From Pseudomonas grandcourensis (GTDB lineage Bacteria; Pseudomonadota; Gammaproteobacteria; Pseudomonadales; Pseudomonadaceae): a DNA stretch of 64,000 nucleotides. The position numbers and the translations under genes were made by a program. The stretch covers positions 3,138,501-3,202,500 of the forward strand of contig NZ_CP150919.1 of NCBI RefSeq assembly GCF_039909015.1, given 5' to 3'. How positions within the stretch are numbered: the stretch's first letter is position 1; each line of letters starts with the position of its first letter. Under the pieces are notes generated by a model. The model was not told the DNA's origin and did not search any database. It was given only the letters and a program-made list of their open reading frames with translations. Of this stretch, positions 10,853-19,125 are shown piece by piece.

Positions 10853-11785
10853 ATGACAGGTTCCAATTCCCTCCAGGTCCAAGCGTTCAACACCGCCGAT
10901 GTCGCCGAGCAAATCCGCGCCACGCCGGGCTGGGTGCAGCAATACCAGCAGATGTCGCCGGGGCATTTCGCAGGCCTGGTGCGCTATCTGGATCTACAGG
11001 GCGTGGAGATTTACGAAGAGTCGATGAACACCCGGGTCGAGCAGAATTTCAGCGCGCCCCAGGGTTCGTTGTCGTTCTGTTTCGATCGCGGCGACAACGC
11101 GCTGTACGTGTTGAATGGCGAAAGCCGCAACATCTGGATCACCCCGGAGAACTACCAGGAAATCGCCGTGGTGTTCGGGCCGGAGTTTGTAAAGCGCCAC
11201 AGCCTGGACATCGCCAGGCTTGAAGGGCTGTTCATGGCACCGCTCAACTCCCAGCAGAACGCGCTGTTCTGCCGTTGGCTCAGCGGGACCCTGACGCGAC
11301 TGTCGCAGACCTTCGATCCACCGAGCCGCGAAGCGCTGACCCAGCAACTGCTGGAAGATTGCCTGTTCATCCTCGACAACGCCTGTGTCGGCCTCGATCA
11401 GGGGTCCTTGCAGCGTCGGGCCGGGGAGCGGTCGATCATGAAACGGGTAGGGGAATGGGCCGCGGACACCCCGGAAGAGCACCTCAACCTGCTGGAGTTG
11501 TCCCAGGTTGCCGGGGTTTCACTGCGCCAGTTGCAGCATGCGTTCAAGACCTACACCGGCATGTCGCCGACCCAGTGGCTGCGCCTGCGCCGACTCAACA
11601 GCGCGCGCCGCGAATTGCTCAGCCGCACGCCCACGCAAACCACTGTGGCTGAAGTCGCCATGCATTGGTCGTTCTGGCATCTGGGGCGGTTTTCCAGCAG
11701 CTACCGCGCGTTGTTCAACGAGCTACCGAGCGACACCCTCAAGCGTGCGAGTACCACTCAGTCAAACGGTCGCAGCCGACGTTAG
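10853..11785 (+). CDS. AraC-family transcriptional regulator
   Basis: 310 residues. The C-terminal third carries the two helix-turn-helix motifs of AraC proteins (NLLELSQVAGVSLRQLQHAF and the MSPTQWLRLRRLNSARREL segment, then VAEVAMHWSFWHLGRFSSSYR). The N-terminal ligand domain resembles EutR/FeaR-type regulators more than sugar-binding cupins, a weak impression. It is divergent from the glutamine-synthetase-like gene and may control it. Its stop codon overlaps the stop of the convergent XRE gene by four bases. Confidence 0.88.
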   Translation: MTGSNSLQVQAFNTADVAEQIRATPGWVQQYQQMSPGHFAGLVRYLDLQGVEIYEESMNTRVEQNFSAPQGSLSFCFDRGDNALYVLNGESRNIWITPENYQEIAVVFGPEFVKRHSLDIARLEGLFMAPLNSQQNALFCRWLSGTLTRLSQTFDPPSREALTQQLLEDCLFILDNACVGLDQGSLQRRAGERSIMKRVGEWAADTPEEHLNLLELSQVAGVSLRQLQHAFKTYTGMSPTQWLRLRRLNSARRELLSRTPTQTTVAEVAMHWSFWHLGRFSSSYRALFNELPSDTLKRASTTQSNGRSRR

Positions 11786-12378
11786 AACGTCGGCGGGGTA
11801 ATCACCCAGATCACCACCGCATCGACATCGCCGGGGTTGCCGTAGCGGTGCGGTTCCTGGCTGGAAAAGCTGAAGCTGTCGCCTTCATTGAGCTGGAAAT
11901 GGCGTTCGCCGACCCACAACTCGAAACTCCCCGAGAGCAAGTAGCCGGCTTCTTCACCGTCGTGGCTGTAGCTTTGCTGGCTGTAGGTGCCGGGCGGGAA
12001 ACGCGAGTGGAGCATTTCCAGTTGGCGGTTGGCTTGCGGCGTCAGCAACTGGTCGACGATGCCGTCTTCGTAATGCACGTTGAGGCGGCTGTTCTTGCGC
12101 ACCACAACGCCATCGTCTTCGGGCGCGGTGACCGCTTCACTGGCGAAGAACCACTGGATGGTGACGCCGAGGCTGCGGGCAATGTTGAACAGCGCCGGAA
12201 TCGACGGGTAGGCGAGGTTGCGCTCCAGCTGGCTGATGTAGCCGGCGGTGAGTTCGCTCTGTTGCGCCAGTTCCGCCAGGGTCATGCCCCGGCGCTTGCG
12301 CAGGCCGCGAATGCGCGTGCCGAGAAAATGCGGTTCGGCGCTGCCTGATGCGGGCGGGGTCTTGCTGTTGTTGCTCAT
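11782..12378 (-). CDS. XRE-type regulator with C-terminal cupin domain (PuuR-like)
   Basis: 198 residues. An N-terminal helix-turn-helix (IRGLRKRRGMTLAELAQQSE, then GYISQLERN) is joined to a cupin domain at about 120-190 (GEEAGYLLSGSFELWVGE, then FSSQEPHRYGN). Such proteins sense small metabolites and repress amine, polyamine or amino-acid catabolic genes; PuuR is the best-known example. The ATG at 12378 is chosen because the longer frame to 12495 runs through a REP doublet and encodes no plausible protein. It sits between two catabolic blocks and could regulate either. Confidence 0.87.
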   Translation of the reverse strand: MSNNSKTPPASGSAEPHFLGTRIRGLRKRRGMTLAELAQQSELTAGYISQLERNLAYPSIPALFNIARSLGVTIQWFFASEAVTAPEDDGVVVRKNSRLNVHYEDGIVDQLLTPQANRQLEMLHSRFPPGTYSQQSYSHDGEEAGYLLSGSFELWVGERHFQLNEGDSFSFSSQEPHRYGNPGDVDAVVIWVITPPTF

Positions 12379-12409
12379 GGAAAGTTCCGAACCGGGAGGA
12401 GGATCGCAT

Positions 12410-12507
12410 CCCCTGTAGGAGCGAGCCTGCTCGCGATGCGGTGGGTCAGCCAACATTGATGTTGAATGTACTGACGCTATCGCGAGCAGGCTCACTCCTA
12501 CTGGGGC
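12410..12507. repeat. REP doublet
   Basis: Inverted pair of REP cores (CCTGTAGGAGCGAGCCTGCT and TCGCGAGCAGGCTCACTCCT) about 45 bases apart, in the gap between the XRE gene and the flavin oxidoreductase gene. Confidence 0.88.
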
Positions 12508-12543
12508 GGTGTGAGCCGTAAAAGCCCCGGAGTATAAACAGCC

Positions 12544-14505
12544 TTAAAGCTCCCACGCGACTTTCAGTCCCTCATAAATCGCTTCTTCGACCGTACGCGG
12601 CGCCAGGCAGTCACCGATGCGGCGAAACTCCACCAGCCCTTGCAGTTCAGCGCCCAGGGTATCCACCGGTTGATGACCCTGGCACAGCACCAGCGTGTCG
12701 ATGTTCTCCATCAGCATCGGTTCGCCACTGGCGGTGTGTTGCAGGTACACCGTGTTGTCATCGCAGCCATACAACCGCGCATACGGCGTGATCGGCACAC
12801 CCAGCTTGTGCAGCTCGCCGGCCAGTTGATCGCGCACGTACAGCGGCAGGTTTTCTCCGCAATGGGTGCCGTTGACCGCCAGTTGCACCTGGTGCCCGGC
12901 GCGCACCAGGCGTTCGGCGATACCGGGGCCGATCCAGTCGCAGCGCCAGTCGACCACCACCACCGAACGGCCGATCCGTACTTCATCGCGCAGCACTTGC
13001 CAGGCGTCCACCACCTGCAACTCACCGCCACGCTCGAAGGGTGGCCAGTAGGGCTCGGCGCCGGTAGCGACGATCACCACGTCCGGTTTTTCCTGCTCCA
13101 CCAGTGTCCGGTCGACCCGGGCATTGCGCACCACGCGCACACCGGCCAGTTCCATTTCCCGCTGCAGGTTGGTGCTGGCGCCGCCGAACTCGGCGCGTCG
13201 TGGCAGCAATTGCGCGAGCAACACCTGACCGCCCAGTTGCGAACTGGCTTCGTACAGCGTCACTTCATGGCCACGCTGGGCCGCGACAGTAGCGGCTTTC
13301 ATCCCGGCCGGACCACCGCCGGCGATCATGATGCGTTTGCGCTGTGGCGCTTGTCGGCGTTCACCGAAGATCAGCTCGCGCCCGGTTTCCGGGTGCTGGA
13401 TACAGGAAATCGGCAAGCCCTTGTGGAAGTGGCCGATGCACGCCTGGTTGCAGGCGATGCACGCCCGCACATCTTCGACGCGGCCGGAGTCGGTCTTGTT
13501 GGGCATTTGCGGGTCACAGATCAGTGCCCGGGTCATGCCGCACACATCGGCCTGACCGCGAGCCAGAATCAGTTCGGCTTCCTGGGGCTGGTTGATGCGC
13601 CCGGTGACGAACAGCGGGATGTTCAAACCGGCCTTGAACGTTCCGGCTTCCTTGGCCAGGTACGCCGCTTCGATCGCCATCGGCGGCACGATATGCACCG
13701 CGCCACCAAGGGACGCCGAGGTGCCGGCGACGATGTGCACGTAGTCGAGCTGTGCTTGCAGTGACTGCACGGCGGCCAGGGATTCGTCCTCGGTCAGGCC
13801 TTCCGGGTCGCGCTCGTCGGCGGAGATGCGCAGGCCGATGATGAACTGCTCATCAGTCGCCGCGCGCACGGCTTCGATGACTTCGCGCAGAAAACGCAAA
13901 CGCTGCTCCAGCTCACCGTTGTAGCCGTCGGTACGTTGGTTGACCCGCGGATTGATGAATTGCGCTGGCAGGTAACCGTGGCTGGCCACGACCTCGACGC
14001 CATCGATGCCTGCCTGATGCAGGCGGCGGGCGGCAGCGGCATAACCGGCGACTATCTCATCGATCATCGCCTGATCGAGTGCGCGGGGCATCACCCGGAA
14101 GCGTTCGTTGGGCACCGACGATGCGGAGTAGGCCACCGCCAGCAGGCCATCGCTGGACTCCATGATCTCCCGCCCTGGATGGAACACCTGGGACAACACC
14201 ACGGTGCCGTGGGCATGGCAGGTTTGCGCCAGTTCGCGATAGCCCGCGATGCACGCATCGTCGGTGGCCATCAGCACATGGGAGGTGTAGCGCGCACTGT
14301 CATGCACGCCGGCCACTTGCAGCACGATCAGCCCGGCACCGCCTTCGGCACGCGCCCGGTGATAGGCGATCAATTGTTCATTGACCAGGTTGTCGGTGGG
14401 CATCGAGGTGTCGTGCCCGCTGGACATGATGCGGTTTTTCAGGCGCTTGCCACGGATCTCCAGGGGTTCGAACAGGTGCGCGAAGGCGGGTGTCGAGGTC
14501 GGCAT
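12544..14505 (-). CDS. Fe-S flavin oxidoreductase of the Old Yellow Enzyme / 2,4-dienoyl-CoA reductase family
   Basis: 653 residues in three parts: an N-terminal FMN-binding TIM barrel (about 1-340), a cluster site C-x2-C-x3-C-x11-C (CIACNQAC at about 347-354, last Cys in LPISC) for a 4Fe-4S centre, and a C-terminal FAD/NAD(P) half (MIAGGGPAGMKAA). This is the layout of 2,4-dienoyl-CoA reductase, trimethylamine dehydrogenase and the N-demethylases DgcA/StcD. The gene is divergent from an orphan binding protein of the polyamine/betaine class, so a methylated-amine substrate is more likely than a fatty acyl-CoA, but this is inference. No electron-transfer flavoprotein genes are adjacent. Confidence 0.87.
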   Translation of the reverse strand: MPTSTPAFAHLFEPLEIRGKRLKNRIMSSGHDTSMPTDNLVNEQLIAYHRARAEGGAGLIVLQVAGVHDSARYTSHVLMATDDACIAGYRELAQTCHAHGTVVLSQVFHPGREIMESSDGLLAVAYSASSVPNERFRVMPRALDQAMIDEIVAGYAAAARRLHQAGIDGVEVVASHGYLPAQFINPRVNQRTDGYNGELEQRLRFLREVIEAVRAATDEQFIIGLRISADERDPEGLTEDESLAAVQSLQAQLDYVHIVAGTSASLGGAVHIVPPMAIEAAYLAKEAGTFKAGLNIPLFVTGRINQPQEAELILARGQADVCGMTRALICDPQMPNKTDSGRVEDVRACIACNQACIGHFHKGLPISCIQHPETGRELIFGERRQAPQRKRIMIAGGGPAGMKAATVAAQRGHEVTLYEASSQLGGQVLLAQLLPRRAEFGGASTNLQREMELAGVRVVRNARVDRTLVEQEKPDVVIVATGAEPYWPPFERGGELQVVDAWQVLRDEVRIGRSVVVVDWRCDWIGPGIAERLVRAGHQVQLAVNGTHCGENLPLYVRDQLAGELHKLGVPITPYARLYGCDDNTVYLQHTASGEPMLMENIDTLVLCQGHQPVDTLGAELQGLVEFRRIGDCLAPRTVEEAIYEGLKVAWEL

Positions 14506-14721
14506 GGGGCGGGTACTCCTGGCAGGCTGAAGCCGAAAGGCCGAGTTTCGGCGTTGTTATTATTGATCTATAGAAATTTACCTTCAGTAAAAAATCAACT
14601 TGTTTTTTTACTGAACCTTGCAGTAGTTTCGTCTCGAGCCCGCTCCAGGGCCAAACCTCACAACAATAAAAAAGGGCTGCGCGGGCCTTGGGTCCCGTGG
14701 CACCTGCAAGAGGAACCACTG

Positions 14722-15771
14722 ATGAAATCGCACACGCTCAAGCACGGTTTTTATCCCTTGGTGTTGTCCGTGGCCATGGGCCTGGGCAGCGCTCAGGCAG
14801 CATCGGACATGGTGGTGGTCGGATACGGCGGAGCCGGACAAAAAGCCCAGGATGTGGCGTTCTTTCAACCCTTCGCCGCTGTGGATCAAAGCAAGGTGAT
14901 CCAGAGCGAATACAACGGCGAAATGGCGAAAATCAAAGTGATGGTCGACACCGGCAACGTCGACTGGGACGTGGTGCAGATCGAAGGCCCGGACCTGATG
15001 CGCGGCTGCGAGGAAGGCATGTACGAGCGCCTGGACTGGACCCGTCTGGGCCACGCCGACCAGTTGATCCCCGAAGCGGCGCAGGAATGCGGTTCCGCCG
15101 CGCTGGTGTGGAGCGTGGCGATTGCCTACGACACCGACAAACTGGCCCAGGCCCCGACCTCGTGGGCAGACTTTTGGGACGTGAAGAAAACCCCCGGCAA
15201 GCGCGGGCTGCGCAAACGCGCGGTGTACAACCTGGAGTTCGCCTTGCTGGCGGACGGGGTCAAGACCGAAGACGTCTACAAGGTGCTCGGCACCCCGCAG
15301 GGCGTGGACCGGGCATTCGCCAAACTCACTGAACTCAAGCCGTACATCCAGTGGTGGGAGGCGGGCGCGCAACCGCCGCAATGGTTGACCGCCGGTGATG
15401 TGGTGATGACCTCGACCTACAGCGGACGCATCGCCGACGCCGCGCAAAAAGGCAGCCACCTCGGCCTGGTCTGGCCCGGCAGCCTGTACGGCATGGATTA
15501 CTGGGCGATCATCAAAGGCTCCAGGCATGTGGATCAGGCCAAGCGCTTTATCGCCTTCGCCAACCAGCCGGACGCCCAGGTCAACTACGTGCAGCAGATT
15601 CCCTACGGCCCGACCAACACCCAGGCCGCTGCACGGTTGGACGACAAACTGGCGCAATGGGTGCCCACGGCGCCGCAGAACCTCAAGGGCGCACTGTCGA
15701 TGGACGTCGGTTTCTGGGTCGATCATGGCGAAGAGCTCGAAGAGCGCTTCAACGCCTGGGCCAGCAAATAA
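14722..15771 (+). CDS. Orphan periplasmic substrate-binding protein (PotD/spermidine-type fold)
   Basis: 349 residues with a signal peptide (about 1-26, ending SAQAA). The mature protein starts with a beta strand and the VGYGGAGQK segment, and later shows WDVVQIEGPDLMRGCEEG and VWSVAIAYDTDKL, patterns of COG0687-like binding proteins for polyamines or betaines. The ATG at 14722 has AGGA at 7 bases upstream and begins a proper signal peptide; the upstream open frame to 13936 is antisense to the neighbouring gene. No permease genes follow; the next gene is an aldolase. Confidence 0.85.
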   Translation: MKSHTLKHGFYPLVLSVAMGLGSAQAASDMVVVGYGGAGQKAQDVAFFQPFAAVDQSKVIQSEYNGEMAKIKVMVDTGNVDWDVVQIEGPDLMRGCEEGMYERLDWTRLGHADQLIPEAAQECGSAALVWSVAIAYDTDKLAQAPTSWADFWDVKKTPGKRGLRKRAVYNLEFALLADGVKTEDVYKVLGTPQGVDRAFAKLTELKPYIQWWEAGAQPPQWLTAGDVVMTSTYSGRIADAAQKGSHLGLVWPGSLYGMDYWAIIKGSRHVDQAKRFIAFANQPDAQVNYVQQIPYGPTNTQAAARLDDKLAQWVPTAPQNLKGALSMDVGFWVDHGEELEERFNAWASK

Positions 15772-15846
15772 GCATGGACGGCTGGACGTGTCCAAGCGTC
15801 CAGCCTTACTGTCTGCCCCAGCCGATCAGCCTGGAGAACCACGACA

Positions 15847-16635
15847 ATGAATAAAATCGCCACCCGCCTGGCCCCCGAGCGCAGCGCCACCGAACAGCGC
15901 CTGCGTGAGGAACTGGCGGCCTGTTACCGCTTGATTGCGCATTTTCGCATGACCGATCTGATCTTCACCCACATCTCGGTGCGCATTCCGGGGCCGGAAC
16001 ATCACTTTCTGATCAACCCTTACGGGCTGATGTTCGATGAGATCACCGCCTCCAATCTGGTCAAGATCGACCTTGATGGCCACGCCGTGGAGCCTTCACC
16101 GTATCCGGTCAACCCGGCCGGTTTCGTGATCCACAGCGCGATCCATGGCGCCCGTGAAGATGCGCAATGCGTGCTGCACACCCACACCAAATCCGGTTGC
16201 GCGGTGGCGGCGTTGAAGTGCGGGTTGTTGCCGGTGAACCAGATTTCCATGGAGTTCTATGGTCGGGTCGCTTACCACGACTACGAAGGCGTGGCGCTGG
16301 ACCTGAGCGAGCAACAACGCTTGGTGGCGGACCTGGGCGACAAATCGGTGCTGATGCTGCGTAACCATGGTTTGCTCACCGTCGGCGAGACCGTGAGCCA
16401 GGCGTTCCTGCGCATGTACTACCTGGAAAAAGCCTGTGAAATCCAGCTGGCCGCCCAGGCCGCCGGTGAAGTCGTTCTGCCGTCCCACGAGGTTTGCGCG
16501 CATACCGAACGGCAGTTCAATGATCCGGGGCGGCCGTTGGAGGAGGGGGAGCTGAGTGATCCGGATGCCATGCAACTGGCCTGGGCGGCGTTGTTGAGAA
16601 TGCTGGATCGGGTGGCGCCGGGGTATCTCGACTGA
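15847..16635 (+). CDS. Class II aldolase/adducin family protein
   Basis: 262 residues. Zinc-site histidines are visible in VLHTHTKSG (pair around residues 110-112) and in LRNHGLL (around 190). The family includes fuculose-phosphate and ribulose-phosphate aldolases/epimerases and many decarboxylase- or demethylase-like members of unknown substrate. GGAGA lies upstream of the ATG. It follows the orphan binding-protein gene by 75 bases on the same strand and may share its message. Its substrate cannot be named. Confidence 0.85.
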   Translation: MNKIATRLAPERSATEQRLREELAACYRLIAHFRMTDLIFTHISVRIPGPEHHFLINPYGLMFDEITASNLVKIDLDGHAVEPSPYPVNPAGFVIHSAIHGAREDAQCVLHTHTKSGCAVAALKCGLLPVNQISMEFYGRVAYHDYEGVALDLSEQQRLVADLGDKSVLMLRNHGLLTVGETVSQAFLRMYYLEKACEIQLAAQAAGEVVLPSHEVCAHTERQFNDPGRPLEEGELSDPDAMQLAWAALLRMLDRVAPGYLD

Positions 16636-16660
16636 TCCAGATCCTGTGTTGAATGGACTG

Positions 16661-16763
16661 ACGCCATCGCGAGCAAGCTCGCTCCCACAGTGGTTTGGGT
16701 TGTTCGCAGATCTTGCGTACACCCGTTAACCCTGTGGGAGCGAGCTTGCTCGCGATGGCGGAT
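16661..16763. repeat. REP doublet with perfect inverted arms
   Basis: The arms CCATCGCGAGCAAGCTCGCT and AGCGAGCTTGCTCGCGATGG (each continuing into CCCACAG/CTGTGGG) are perfect reverse complements over 27 bases, separated by about 50 bases. They fill most of the gap between the aldolase and the TetR-type regulator genes. Confidence 0.9.
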
Positions 16764-16889
16764 TATCAGGCGCCACAACCTCTCAGATATGCAACTGGCT
16801 AGAGACTTGGCCCGCTCTTGCTGTACAGTCGTTCAGCCCAACGCTTATCCGCGCGGGTCTGAACGATTGAACCAAGGAGCATGTCGCCC

Positions 16890-17537
16890 ATGAATCAGGA
16901 AGCCCGTTTTTCCCGCATGGAACCGGAGTTGCGCAAAGCCAACCTGATCGAGGCGACGCTGGTGTGCCTCAAGCGTCACGGCTTCCAGGGCGCGTCGATC
17001 CGCAAGATATCCGCCGAGGCCGGGGTCTCGGTGGGGCTGATCAGTCATCACTATTCCGGCAAGGACGAACTGGTGGCCGAGGCCTACATGGCGATTACCG
17101 GGCGGGTCATGACCTTGCTGCGCGACGCCATGGAGCAAGCCGCGCCGAATGCCCGGGAGCGCTTGTCGGCGTTTTTCCGCGGCTCGTTTTCCGCCGAGCT
17201 GCTCGATCCGCAACTGATCGATGCGTGGCTGGCGTTCTGGGGCGCGGTGAAAACCGCCGAGGCCATTAACCAGGCCCACGATCATTCCTATGGCGAGTAT
17301 CGCGGCATCCTGCGCAAGGTGCTGGCGGAACTGGCCCGGGAGGAGGGCTGGGAAAACTTCGACGCCGACCTCGCCGCCATCAGCCTCAGCGCCTTGCTCG
17401 ACGGCTTGTGGCTGGAGTCCGGGCTGAACCCCGGCACCTTCACCCCGGAGCAGGGCATCCAGATTTGCGAGGCCTGGGTCGATGGTTTGCAGGCCGGCGG
17501 ACGCCAGCGCTTCTGCGTGCAGACGAGCGACTGTTGA
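16890..17537 (+). CDS. TetR-family transcriptional regulator, BetI-like
   Basis: About 215 residues. The N-terminal helix-turn-helix is clear (IRKISAEAGVSVGLISHHY), and the C-terminal domain contains DAWLAFWGAV, a segment shared with BetI repressors of choline/betaine genes. AAGGAG lies 10 bases before the ATG at 16890; an ATG at 16881 is only one base from it and is less likely. Its target may be the adjacent binding-protein/aldolase/oxidoreductase group, which would fit a methylated-amine theme, but no operator could be identified. Confidence 0.87.
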   Translation: MNQEARFSRMEPELRKANLIEATLVCLKRHGFQGASIRKISAEAGVSVGLISHHYSGKDELVAEAYMAITGRVMTLLRDAMEQAAPNARERLSAFFRGSFSAELLDPQLIDAWLAFWGAVKTAEAINQAHDHSYGEYRGILRKVLAELAREEGWENFDADLAAISLSALLDGLWLESGLNPGTFTPEQGIQICEAWVDGLQAGGRQRFCVQTSDC

Positions 17538-17629
17538 TCAGTCGTTCAGCAGTCGATACTCTCTGGCGCCGATGCAGGAAAACACTCTAATAAGAAACTG
17601 GCCTTCGGGCCTATGCCGGACACCAAGCG

Positions 17630-18346
17630 ATGACTCCTCGGGTATTGATCGTCGATGACGATCCGCTGATTCGCGATCTGCTGCACGCCTACCTGTCACA
17701 GGAAGGCTACGACGTCCATTGCGCCGCCACGGCGGAACTGGCGGAAACCTTCCTCGCCAGCCAGAGCGTCGACCTGGTGATGCTCGACATCCGCCTGCCA
17801 GGCAAGGACGGCCTGACCCTGACCCGCGAGCTGCGGGTGCGGTCGGAGGTCGGGATCATCCTGATCACCGGGCGCAATGATGAAATCGACCGCATCGTCG
17901 GCCTCGAATGCGGCGCCGATGACTACGTGATCAAACCCCTCAATCCAAGGGAACTGGTGTCCCGGGCGAAAAACCTGATTCGCCGGGTGCGTCATGCGCA
18001 AACGCCACAGCCTGCCGTCGCGGTGGCCAAGCCAGTCAAGCAATTCGCCGACTGGTCGCTGGACACCGACCGCCGTCGCCTGATCGATCCGTCCGGCAGC
18101 GAAACCCTGCTGACCCACGGCGAATACCAGTTGCTCAGTGTGTTCCTGCGCAACAGCGGCCACACCCTCAGCCGCGACCAGTTGATGGACCAGATCCGCA
18201 ACCGCGAGTGGGTGCCCAACGACCGCTCCATCGACGTGCTGGTCGGGCGCCTGCGCCGCAAGTTGCACGACGATCCGGCCGAACCCCAGTTGATCATCAC
18301 CATTCACGGCGCCGGTTACCTGTTCACCGCCAGCGTGGCGGCCTGA
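17630..18346 (+). CDS. aruR: OmpR-family response regulator AruR
   Basis: 238 residues. The receiver domain shows the acidic pocket D9-D10-D11, phospho-acceptor D53 (VMLDIRLPGKDG) and conserved lysine (YVIKPLN). A winged-helix DNA-binding domain follows from about residue 135 (LLTHGEYQLLSVFLRN, then RSIDVLVGRLRRKL). It heads a three-gene operon with a periplasmic binding protein and a hybrid kinase. In P. aeruginosa the AruRS system, beside an equivalent locus, controls the arginine transaminase pathway; the name is given on that synteny. Candidate direct-repeat sites for it lie before the permease and the catabolic operon. Confidence 0.8.
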   Translation: MTPRVLIVDDDPLIRDLLHAYLSQEGYDVHCAATAELAETFLASQSVDLVMLDIRLPGKDGLTLTRELRVRSEVGIILITGRNDEIDRIVGLECGADDYVIKPLNPRELVSRAKNLIRRVRHAQTPQPAVAVAKPVKQFADWSLDTDRRRLIDPSGSETLLTHGEYQLLSVFLRNSGHTLSRDQLMDQIRNREWVPNDRSIDVLVGRLRRKLHDDPAEPQLIITIHGAGYLFTASVAA

Positions 18347-18351
18347 AGCTG

Positions 18352-19125
18352 ATGACGCGATGGTTTTGCCTGCTGGCGATGCTGGTGGCCGGCCATGCCG
18401 CCGCGGCGGACAAGGTTCGCTATTGCGATTACCCGGTGTACCCGCCGATCTCCTGGAGCGATGGCAAGCAGGTGCGTGGCCTGGCGCCGAACGTGGTGAA
18501 AAACCTGTTCGGCCAGTTGGGTTACGAGGTCGAAATGGTCGTGCTGGGCAACTGGAAGCGCTGCCTGCTGGACGCCGCCGAAGGCCGGGTCGATGTGGTG
18601 CTGGCCTACAGCACCGCGCAACGGGAGCAGAGCATGCTGTTCTCGACGGTGCCGGTCTTGCGTGAAGAAGTGGCGTTGTTCATCAACCGCCAGCACCCGG
18701 TGAAATTCGAACAACTGGACGACCTGGCCCGTTACCGCGGCGGCCTGTTGTTCGGTGAGAGCTACGGCGTGGAGTTCGATCGCATGGTCGCGCGCAACAA
18801 CAATATCGAATGGGTGTCCGACAGCCACCAGAACTTCGGCAAGCTGATTCGCGGGCGCATCGATTTCATCACCCAGGAGCGACGCACCGGCCAGCTGTAC
18901 GTGGAAAACCTGCCCGGCGGCCAGGACATCGTTGCCTTGCCCAAGGCATTGAGCGTGGACTATCTGCGGGTTGCCGTGTCGCGGCGCTCGCCCTTGGCCG
19001 CTCGCATGCCCGAGATCAATGCGCAGTTGCAGCGCATGGTCGATGCCGGTGACATCGAGCGCTGGCTCAACGAAAGCGAAGTGACCTACCGCGACATGAT
19101 CAACCTTCCGGCGGATGCGCAATGA
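18352..19125 (+). CDS. Periplasmic solute-binding sensor protein (SBP_bac_3 type)
   Basis: 257 residues with a signal peptide (about 1-20, ending AAAAD). The mature protein (VRYCDYPVYPPISW) and the rest fit the amino-acid-type family 3 binding-protein fold. It starts five bases after the response regulator stop, and its own stop overlaps the kinase start as ATGA. Being placed between regulator and kinase, with no transporter, it most likely binds the signal (arginine or a derivative) in the periplasm and presents it to the kinase, like TorT with TorS. That role is inferred. Confidence 0.85.
   Translation: MTRWFCLLAMLVAGHAAAADKVRYCDYPVYPPISWSDGKQVRGLAPNVVKNLFGQLGYEVEMVVLGNWKRCLLDAAEGRVDVVLAYSTAQREQSMLFSTVPVLREEVALFINRQHPVKFEQLDDLARYRGGLLFGESYGVEFDRMVARNNNIEWVSDSHQNFGKLIRGRIDFITQERRTGQLYVENLPGGQDIVALPKALSVDYLRVAVSRRSPLAARMPEINAQLQRMVDAGDIERWLNESEVTYRDMINLPADAQ

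Noticed and set aside
12379..12495. A 39-codon extension of the XRE-cupin protein
   Set aside because: It runs through a REP doublet and encodes no recognisable protein.
13936..14721. An N-terminal extension of the orphan binding protein by 262 codons
   Set aside because: It is antisense to the oxidoreductase gene. The true start at 14722 has a ribosome binding site and begins a signal peptide.
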